From assembly GCA_009926405.1 (NCBI GenBank), contig RFOZ01000045.1:1-10704 (forward strand): DNA of 10,704 bases, written 5' to 3'. Each line of letters opens with the position of its first letter. Within the stretch, counting starts at the first letter, position 1. The notes under the pieces were generated by a model, which made no database searches, was not told the DNA's origin, and worked only from the letters and a program-made list of their open reading frames with translations. Source of the stretch: Cytophagia bacterium (GTDB taxonomy: Bacteria > Bacteroidota > Bacteroidia > UBA7662). Below are positions 1 through 5,311 of this stretch, piece by piece. The position numbers were made by a program, and so were the translations under genes.

Positions 1-244
1 ATCCTACGACACCAAAGGCGACGAGACCGTTCAATGCCAGGGGAAAATGCGCGATGGTCGGAAATTGGTTGTTGCCGTTCAGGGTCAGCCAAAGGCCAAG
101 TAGGAAACCACCCAATGCATTGACAGCAAGGGTTCCCATGTTCAATTCCGGATGCGCTGTGCCCAGCCACTGGGACAGGCCCAGCCTGGTTACCGATCCC
201 AAGGCCCCGCCCAGAGCCACACCGAGTAGGGCCGTCCAATTCAT
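1..244 (-). CDS. crcB: CrcB/Fluc fluoride channel, 5' part only
   Basis: Small inner-membrane fluoride channel that exports toxic F-; in this family it works as a dual-topology dimer. Only the first 81 codons are in the window; the 3' part lies beyond the left edge. Reading from the ATG at 242-244, the protein begins MNWTALLGVALGGALGS with R20, matching the family's GGxxGxxxR signature in the first helix. The second helix carries GTLAVNALGGFLLG (residues 37-50), matching the GTLxxNxxGxFxxG block that holds the conserved pore asparagine (N42 here). The fragment ends in LVAFGVVG, just before where the family's GGxTTFSTF segment should start. The gene is divergent from the FISUMP pair, with an 88-bp gap holding a -7-like box on each strand. 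Family assignment is firm; whether the missing half is intact cannot be seen. Confidence 0.9.
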   Translation of the reverse strand, partial: MNWTALLGVALGGALGSVTRLGLSQWLGTAHPELNMGTLAVNALGGFLLGLWLTLNGNNQFPTIAHFPLALNGLVAFGVVG

Positions 245-247
245 GGT

Positions 248-257
248 TTAACGTTAA
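248..257. other. 10-bp perfect palindrome in the crcB leader
   Basis: TTAACGTTAA reads the same on both strands and ends three bases before the crcB start codon, inside the probable 5' leader. The half-site GTTAAG recurs at 253-258 and 264-269. It could be an operator or chance AT-rich sequence. No regulator gene is adjacent, so function is not claimed. Confidence 0.25.
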
Positions 258-282
258 GAAAGGGTTAAGTCCATCGCTGGTC

Positions 283-290
283 CAAAGTTA
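283..290 (-). promoter_or_regulatory. Bacteroidota -7-like box for crcB
   Basis: The minus strand reads TAACTTTG, an exact match to the TAnnTTTG -7 element of Bacteroidota sigma-A promoters. It lies about 38 bp upstream of the crcB start. No TTTG -33 element is at normal spacing, so the call rests on one 8-bp match in a divergent intergenic gap. Confidence 0.4.
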
Positions 291-305
291 GGGCCTGCGG
301 AACGC

Positions 306-313
306 TATTTTTG
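306..313 (+). promoter_or_regulatory. Bacteroidota -7-like box for the FISUMP pair
   Basis: TATTTTTG matches TAnnTTTG and lies 19 bp before the ATG of the first FISUMP gene, implying a leader of only about 10-15 nt. No good -33 element was found. It would serve both tandem FISUMP genes. Confidence 0.35.
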
Positions 314-332
314 GGTAAAACAAAGACCCACC

Positions 333-1139
333 ATGACTATCAGGAACCTTGCCTTGGTTTTGGCCCTTATCGCAGGGACCATGAACGCACAGGCCCAAAA
401 TTCCACTTGGGCCCAACGTGCACAGCGTGCTCCAAAAACCGCCGAAGCCTCCGAGGCCCCGCAGGCCCCCAAAACCGCCGAAACCTCCGTTCCCTCGGTG
501 ACCATCGGGACGCAAACCTGGATGCAGCGCAACCTGGACGTTGTGACCTTTCGGAACGGGGACACGATCCCGCAGGCTGCCTCCGATTCCGCTTGGATGG
601 CGGCCGCCGAAAACGAAACACCCGCCTGGTGCTACTACAACAACGATCAGGCCAACGGGGCGGTTTATGGAAGGCTTTACAATTGGTTTGCCCTCAAGGA
701 TAGCCGAGGGCTGGCACCGCTCGGCTGGCACTTGCCCACGGACCAGGAATGGAATCTTCTGATCAACACCCTCGATACCACAGCTCATTTATTGGAAATG
801 GGGGGTGCCGAAAGCGTCAACGCAGGCCCCATGCTCAAAACCGCCGAGGGCTGGAAGGAAGGTGCCGTCGAGGCCAACAATTCCAGTGATTTTACCGCCC
901 TGCCCGGGGGTTACCGGGTGCATTGGAATATCGAAAAGTCGGCCGCGCCTTTTTATGCCCTGGGTGAAAGTGCCAATTGGTGGAGCAGCACCCCTACCGC
1001 CGGTACCGATGCCTGGCTACGCAATGTTTACTACAAAAACAACCAGGTCAAGAAATACTTTTTTCACCGCGGTTACGGATTTTCGGTCCGTTGCCTGCAG
1101 GGGGAATTGGAGGATTTTTGGAAAGAAATCAAAAAATAA
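333..1139 (+). CDS. Secreted FISUMP-domain protein 1
   Basis: Exported protein of 268 residues. A signal peptide covers about residues 1-21 (cleavage near AQA|Q). A low-complexity Ala/Gln/Pro/Lys linker follows (about 26-54). One FISUMP domain (TIGR02145, 'Fib_succ_major') spans about 55-255, with landmarks VTIGTQTWMQRNL, RNGDTIP, YGRLYNWFA, GWHLPTDQEW, FTALPGGYR, WWSST and GFSVRC. The family is abundant in Fibrobacter and Bacteroidota; its members are mostly surface or secreted proteins with no established biochemical role. The mature protein has only two cysteines, C100 (AWCYY) and C254 (SVRC), possibly a disulfide. The position that is Cys in the downstream paralog (GLCP) is Ala here (A128). 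A charged tail of about 14 residues follows the domain. The start follows the predicted -7 box; no Shine-Dalgarno is evident. The gene ends 6 nt before its paralog, so the two are probably co-transcribed. Confidence 0.9.
   Translation: MTIRNLALVLALIAGTMNAQAQNSTWAQRAQRAPKTAEASEAPQAPKTAETSVPSVTIGTQTWMQRNLDVVTFRNGDTIPQAASDSAWMAAAENETPAWCYYNNDQANGAVYGRLYNWFALKDSRGLAPLGWHLPTDQEWNLLINTLDTTAHLLEMGGAESVNAGPMLKTAEGWKEGAVEANNSSDFTALPGGYRVHWNIEKSAAPFYALGESANWWSSTPTAGTDAWLRNVYYKNNQVKKYFFHRGYGFSVRCLQGELEDFWKEIKK
432..489 (+). repeat. Imperfect 22-bp direct repeat in the FISUMP 1 linker
   Basis: The segments at 432-453 and 468-489 match with two mismatches. They are 36 bp (12 codons) apart, so both are read in the same frame and encode the repeated PKTAE motif of the linker between signal peptide and domain. 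A codon-phased duplication like this suggests the linker can change length. Confidence 0.6.
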
Positions 1140-1145
1140 CAAAAA

Positions 1146-1838
1146 ATGAATCTTCGTGCGCTTATGAATCTCTGTTCGATCGAGAGCCTTCGTTCAATGT
1201 TGGTTTTGAGAGGGGCCTTGTTTTTGGTTTTGGGGAACGGAGCGATTGCTTTTGCCCAAACCAAGGACGCCAAGGATTATCCATCCGTGCAGATCGCAGG
1301 CCTTCGATGGATGCAAGAGAATTTGTCGGTTACGCATTACCGCAACGGGGACCCCATTCCGGACGGGACCGCGGACGCAGCCGCCTGGTCAGCCCTGGAG
1401 CGCGGTGCCTTTGCCTACCCCGACAGCAATACCTCGAGCCCTGCGCTTTGGGGCAAACTCTACAACGGGTATGCCGTGCAGGATCAGCGAGGCTTGTGTC
1501 CCACCGGCTGGAGGCTGCCCACCCACGATGAATGGTCGGCTTTGACCCAAGCGCTGGGGGGAGAAAAGGAAGCGGGCGCCTTGCTCAAAGCCCGCCAAGG
1601 CTGGTTCCCCGGTTGGGAAGGCCGTGATGAAAAAGATTTTCGGGGTTTACCCGCCGGCTTTCGTGGAGGCGATGGAACCTACGGAGGATTGGGGGCCTAT
1701 GCCTATTGGTGGAGCAGTACCCCCAGCGGTATCAACGGACTCTGGGCGCGCTTTGTGGATGGACGCCAGCCCGGACTCTTTATGATGGATGGATTTAGAC
1801 GATCCGCCTTCGCGGTTCGCTGCGTCGCAAAACCCTAA
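1146..1838 (+). CDS. Secreted FISUMP-domain protein 2
   Basis: Second FISUMP protein, 230 residues. The hydrophobic segment MLVLRGALFLVLGNG ends in a likely signal cleavage site AFA|Q near residue 37. The domain spans about 47-228, with VQIAGLRWMQENL, YRNGDPIP, WGKLYNGYA, LCPTGWRLPTHDEW, FRGLPAGFR, YWWSSTP and FAVRC. It has no long linker, unlike its neighbour. Cysteines in the domain are C118 (GLCP) and C226 (VRC); the Cys present at AWCYY in the upstream paralog is Ala (A90, AFAY). The first ATG is 6 nt after the upstream stop and gives a long n-region; ATGs at 1164 or 1197 would shorten the signal peptide to a more usual length, so the exact start is uncertain. Its stop lies just before a repeat/hairpin and the convergent DUF5723-type gene. 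No specific function can be assigned; roles such as binding surface glycans are inference. Confidence 0.88.
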   Translation: MNLRALMNLCSIESLRSMLVLRGALFLVLGNGAIAFAQTKDAKDYPSVQIAGLRWMQENLSVTHYRNGDPIPDGTADAAAWSALERGAFAYPDSNTSSPALWGKLYNGYAVQDQRGLCPTGWRLPTHDEWSALTQALGGEKEAGALLKARQGWFPGWEGRDEKDFRGLPAGFRGGDGTYGGLGAYAYWWSSTPSGINGLWARFVDGRQPGLFMMDGFRRSAFAVRCVAKP

Positions 1839-1839
1839 A

Positions 1840-1867
1840 CCTTCTTGCCTAGGCCTTCCTGCCTAGG
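1840..1867. repeat. 14-bp tandem repeat at a convergent gene junction
   Basis: Two copies of CCTTCYTGCCTAGG (1840-1853 and 1854-1867, one mismatch) are followed by a partial third copy, CCTTCTTG, at 1868-1875. The second copy contains the TAG stop codon of the convergent minus-strand gene (1863-1865). The unit is not a multiple of three, so a duplication here is tolerated only because it lies at the gene end. Confidence 0.65.
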
Positions 1868-1868
1868 C
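1847..1868. terminator. Possible bidirectional terminator hairpin
   Basis: The palindrome GCCTAGGC occurs at 1847-1854 and 1861-1868, so the two copies can pair into an 8-bp GC-rich stem with a 6-nt loop (CTTCCT) on either strand. Its position between converging genes fits a shared terminator. It lacks a clean U-tract; the minus strand downstream has only GGTTTAGGGTTTTG. It may simply be a by-product of the tandem repeat. Confidence 0.4.
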
Positions 1869-3206
1869 CTTCTTGGGCTTGCGGTAACCAAAGCACAAGG
1901 ACAGCCCTCCCTGGAATTGGAAGAACCGGGTAGAGCTTTGTTCAGAGAACATATCGATGCTCTCGACACCGGCACTGACCTGAAGTCCCACCAAGCGCAA
2001 AGCAACAAGGCCGCCAAGGCTCTGACGGTTTTCGGAACTGCTGTAATGAATCCGGGTCGATAACAACTTACCCAATTGCAGGTCCACATAGGGCGCAAAC
2101 ATCGCCGCATCGCTAAACAACTTGACCTCGTTCAAGGGGCGGCGATAAATCAATCCGACACCCAGGAATTTGTAGGGCCGAAAATTCAAATGCACCAACA
2201 TCTGTTCGGTCATGGAGGTCGTGTAGGAGGTGGTGGAACCCACCGTATCAAGGCCTAGTTTCTCTTCGATTTGGGACGTGATGGTATCGGCGATTCCCTG
2301 GAAGGCATTGCCTGCGCTGTCAACGCCCATGTTGATGATGGGTCCGGTATAGAGGAACTGACCCTTGGAGGTGTACGTGCTCAAATTACTTTTCCAGGTG
2401 ATGGAATTTCCGATGTTAAGAAAAGAAACATCCAAACTCAGTTTGTCACGGTACGTATAGCCAAAGCCAAAATCAATGGATTGCCCTTTGTTCTCGGAAA
2501 GGGGAACCAGGCTGGAGATTTTAGGGAACTCTTTGGACAAAGGCATACCGGTAGCATCCTGGGCCTGCAGGTTCGATGCCCTCATTTCCAAATCGGTATT
2601 GAGTTGAATCGAGTCGGAGGACATATCCAGGTTCAAACCGCTGCGTACGGTCTGCAGGTTGGCCAAACCGTTGAGCATGCGATACCGAAAACCCAGGCTG
2701 AAGGGGCCGATTTTTTGGACCATTCCGGCGTGGTATTCCGAAAAAGCGGTGACATCCAGGTTGAGCCCGTTCATATCCAGGCTACGACCTTGCTCCGCAA
2801 ATTGTAGCAAACCTGTGGGAAGGGCGATATTTTGATTGACTTGAACCGAGGCCCCGAAATAAACATAATTTTTGCGGGACAAGGCAAATCCCAAGTCCAT
2901 AAGACGCACGTTCTGACTTAATTGCAATTGGAGAGGTCCTGTGTTGGCGCTGGTCCATTTGGACAAATCCAGACTCAAGGAGTCGCCATCCGGGGTAAAC
3001 AAGTCGTTCAAAGCAAAGTTGTTATCAACCCGAATATCCAAATGCGGCATGGCCAGGTAGTACTTGTAATCCGGCAAAGTAGCGGGAGCCGTGTGTAGGC
3101 TCTGGTGCATAGAGCGAAAGCCGGCCATGGTCGGTGAAGCGAACTGGGCTGCAACCAAAGTTTGAAGGCCGGCAAGGGCCAAAAGGGTCAAAAATATTTT
3201 TTTCAT
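1863..3206 (-). CDS. DUF5723-type outer-membrane beta-barrel protein
   Basis: Predicted outer-membrane protein of 447 residues. The signal peptide MKKIFLTLLALAGLQTLVAA is followed by Q21. The body alternates amphipathic beta-strands and turns throughout, for example FSLGFRYRML, IDFGFGYTYRDKLSLDVSF, LGVGLIYRRPLN and LVGLQVSAGVES, with a final strand FQFQGGLSLCFGY before the tail RKPKKA. Length, signal and strand pattern fit the uncharacterised Bacteroidota family DUF5723; I assign it from general resemblance, not an alignment. The start codon lies 3 nt after the stop of the upstream lipoprotein gene, so translational coupling is likely and the two products may act together. No promoter or Shine-Dalgarno fits in that gap. 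The TAG stop sits inside a tandem repeat shared with the convergent FISUMP gene end. Transport or anchoring roles are inference only. Confidence 0.75.
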   Translation of the reverse strand: MKKIFLTLLALAGLQTLVAAQFASPTMAGFRSMHQSLHTAPATLPDYKYYLAMPHLDIRVDNNFALNDLFTPDGDSLSLDLSKWTSANTGPLQLQLSQNVRLMDLGFALSRKNYVYFGASVQVNQNIALPTGLLQFAEQGRSLDMNGLNLDVTAFSEYHAGMVQKIGPFSLGFRYRMLNGLANLQTVRSGLNLDMSSDSIQLNTDLEMRASNLQAQDATGMPLSKEFPKISSLVPLSENKGQSIDFGFGYTYRDKLSLDVSFLNIGNSITWKSNLSTYTSKGQFLYTGPIINMGVDSAGNAFQGIADTITSQIEEKLGLDTVGSTTSYTTSMTEQMLVHLNFRPYKFLGVGLIYRRPLNEVKLFSDAAMFAPYVDLQLGKLLSTRIHYSSSENRQSLGGLVALRLVGLQVSAGVESIDMFSEQSSTRFFQFQGGLSLCFGYRKPKKA

Positions 3207-3209
3207 GGC

Positions 3210-5267
3210 TTAGAGTTGTACGTCAACTTTGGCTTCGAGGCCGACTTTGAGAATGATGGAATAATCAGAGAAGAGCTTGACAACGCGGGTGCCGTTTTGG
3301 GGCGTCTGCATGGTCAGGCGTGCAGTCAAATATTTGGCACGCCGTACCGGAATCAGGTTGGCTTCGTTCATGCTGAGGCGGCTGACGTTGGATTTGGTAT
3401 CGATGACCACACCATCGGCATCGATAATCGCCGATTCCATGATGCTGAGGCTGTCGCTGAACAAGGGAGCATAGGTCGAATCCAAGAAGGTGAACCGTGC
3501 GTTGAAATCAAAGGGAAAACCGTTGATGGTTTTGAAGACCAAAGTCGCTGCTTTGAGGGACTCAAAGACCGCCCCATCAAATTCCAGGGTATCGCCAAAA
3601 CCGACGCCGCTCGCGCTCAGTTCAAAAGGCATTTCCATTTCAACACCCAACTGAATAAAGGAATTTTTGGTGATGAAATTGGTATCGGTCGTACCCGATG
3701 GGTTGAGTCGAATATCACCGGCGGCCAGGATGGAATCCGGTGGCATGGAAATCAGCTGAGGCAGCGAAGAATTGTTACGGTTGTACGAAATCTGGCCGGT
3801 AGCCGTACTGCCCAAAACAGTCGGATGGGGTATGGCCCGGTTGGGCGAATTCAAAAAGACCGGACTTTGGCCGGCTTTGCGGCCGCTCAGGTTCAGATCC
3901 AAATTCAATGGCGCACCGATGCTGTTCTGAACCTTGAGTTTGAGTTCGGGGTTGGCCAGGAAGAAGGTTCCGCCCAGGTCTTTGAGGGTGGCCAGATCCA
4001 AATCAACCGCGCTGGGGCTGGAGCTGATATCCTTTTGCCCAAAATACCCTTTGACATAGTTGAACTTGAGGTTGTTCAGCGAATAGGTAAATTGAATGGA
4101 GTCGTTTTGGTCGATGCTAACATTTCCGGCCGATGGTTGAATGGCCTTGGAAAAGAGAATCTGTAATTGGTTGAAGCCTTGGCTAAGGAGTTTGAGGTCG
4201 ATGATTTTGTTCGCCAAGTCAATGTTAAGGTTGCCTGCAGGTCCGGATTGAATCACAAAATTTCGGAGCACCGATTGCCCGGCCAAGTCCCGGATACCGG
4301 GAATCTGCAGGGTGCAGGCAATACCCAGTTGGAGGGAGGAACTAAAATTGAGATCCAAACTACCCGAGTCCAAAAGAATCTCGTAGATTTCTTCGTTGTT
4401 GGGCATGTTGAAAGCAACCGTGGAGGTATCGTTCCCCAGGTTTTGACCGGGTATCTGGGCCACGGCCGAATTGACCCGAAGTCCTGATCCCGAAACATCC
4501 ATTTGAATGGTTTGAGACAAGGAAACCGATACCGGTTGAGTGCCGGCAGGGATAAAAATAGAGTCGATAACAAAAGACAAATTCGAGAAGAGGGTCTTGC
4601 CGGCCAAATCAATGTTCACCGACTGGGAGCTGTTCGACGCCAGATTAAAAACACGGATTTTGCCAACGGATTGATTGCCCGGATTCTGAAGGTCAATGAC
4701 CAAGGTCTGAATGGTGGTGCTCCAATTGTTAGTAATGCTGAACTGCAAGCTACCGGCATCAAAGTTGGCGTTGGAGAAGGAGCCGACCGCGCCCAGACTG
4801 TGAAGACCACCGCTTTGCATTGGAACTTCCGGGAACGGAGTCTGCACGCCCAAGGAATCGGCCAGGAAAAGTGCGCGCCTGGTGGCGGAATCAAGGTTAG
4901 GCAGAATATTGCTGATGGTTAAACTCTGCTGAATATTGAAGCCGTTGATATTCAATTTGCCAACCTTGGCTTTGGTGGTGCTGGAAGGCTGGTTGGGAAT
5001 GGTCAAAAAATCGCTGACTTCCTGACGGATGAGGGAATCATCACGGTAAATGATCTTGAGCGAACCGTTGCTGGTATCCTGTTGAACCAGGGTATCATTG
5101 CGTAGCAAATTGGCGATGGTAATGTTGAATTGACCAACCGGAGCAGCAATATCAGGGTCTAAGGCAACTTTGATTTTGCCGTCCATGATTTTGCGGAGGT
5201 TGTCATCAATGCAGGCGGACTGCAACAACAATCCAAGCATTATGAATGTGAGTTTGATTAAGCGCAT
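3210..5267 (-). CDS. Large beta-rich lipoprotein of unknown function
   Basis: Lipoprotein of 685 residues. The signal MRLIKLTFIMLGLLLQSAC ends in a lipobox (LQSA|C) with C19 as the lipidated residue. The next residues are IDDN; acidic residues right after the Cys resemble Bacteroidota lipoprotein surface-export signals, so it may face outward. The rest is rich in Ser/Asn/Leu with short strands. Possible internal repeats include AGSLQFSITNN (171-181) against SGSLDLNFSSS (301-311), and FFLANPELKLKVQNSIGAPL (435-454), which resembles the NP...N...P pattern of LEA-like/Ig-like sandwich domains. No catalytic motif is recognisable. The gene is 44 bp downstream of the polymerase-glycosyltransferase gene with no -7 box between them, so co-transcription is plausible. 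It is 3 nt upstream of the DUF5723-type barrel, its most likely partner. Reality of the gene and lipoprotein status are well supported; function is unknown. Confidence 0.85.
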   Translation of the reverse strand: MRLIKLTFIMLGLLLQSACIDDNLRKIMDGKIKVALDPDIAAPVGQFNITIANLLRNDTLVQQDTSNGSLKIIYRDDSLIRQEVSDFLTIPNQPSSTTKAKVGKLNINGFNIQQSLTISNILPNLDSATRRALFLADSLGVQTPFPEVPMQSGGLHSLGAVGSFSNANFDAGSLQFSITNNWSTTIQTLVIDLQNPGNQSVGKIRVFNLASNSSQSVNIDLAGKTLFSNLSFVIDSIFIPAGTQPVSVSLSQTIQMDVSGSGLRVNSAVAQIPGQNLGNDTSTVAFNMPNNEEIYEILLDSGSLDLNFSSSLQLGIACTLQIPGIRDLAGQSVLRNFVIQSGPAGNLNIDLANKIIDLKLLSQGFNQLQILFSKAIQPSAGNVSIDQNDSIQFTYSLNNLKFNYVKGYFGQKDISSSPSAVDLDLATLKDLGGTFFLANPELKLKVQNSIGAPLNLDLNLSGRKAGQSPVFLNSPNRAIPHPTVLGSTATGQISYNRNNSSLPQLISMPPDSILAAGDIRLNPSGTTDTNFITKNSFIQLGVEMEMPFELSASGVGFGDTLEFDGAVFESLKAATLVFKTINGFPFDFNARFTFLDSTYAPLFSDSLSIMESAIIDADGVVIDTKSNVSRLSMNEANLIPVRRAKYLTARLTMQTPQNGTRVVKLFSDYSIILKVGLEAKVDVQL

Positions 5268-5311
5268 GTTATCAGGAGTTAAAGAGATTCTTAAGGAGGG
5301 AGTAGGTGATT

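Noticed and set aside
271..280. GCGATGG on the minus strand upstream of crcB, resembling the start of a fluoride riboswitch
   Set aside because: Only the first few bases fit. The roughly 36 nt left before the start codon are too short, and I could not find the second conserved block (CUGAUG-type) or the pairing that builds the pseudoknot.
324..973. GMEHQ instead of GAMEN in the M1 peptidase as a novelty (residue-level observation; gene at 7740-9497)
   Set aside because: This variant is, to my knowledge, common in Bacteroidota M1 enzymes, and the zinc site and catalytic tyrosine are intact.
3162..4487. Long plus-strand open frames (334 and 106 codons, consecutive in one frame) opposite the lipoprotein gene
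   Set aside because: They are antisense to a gene with a clear lipoprotein signal and coherent beta-rich protein. The translation has no recognisable domain, signal or start context, and such antisense openness follows from codon composition.
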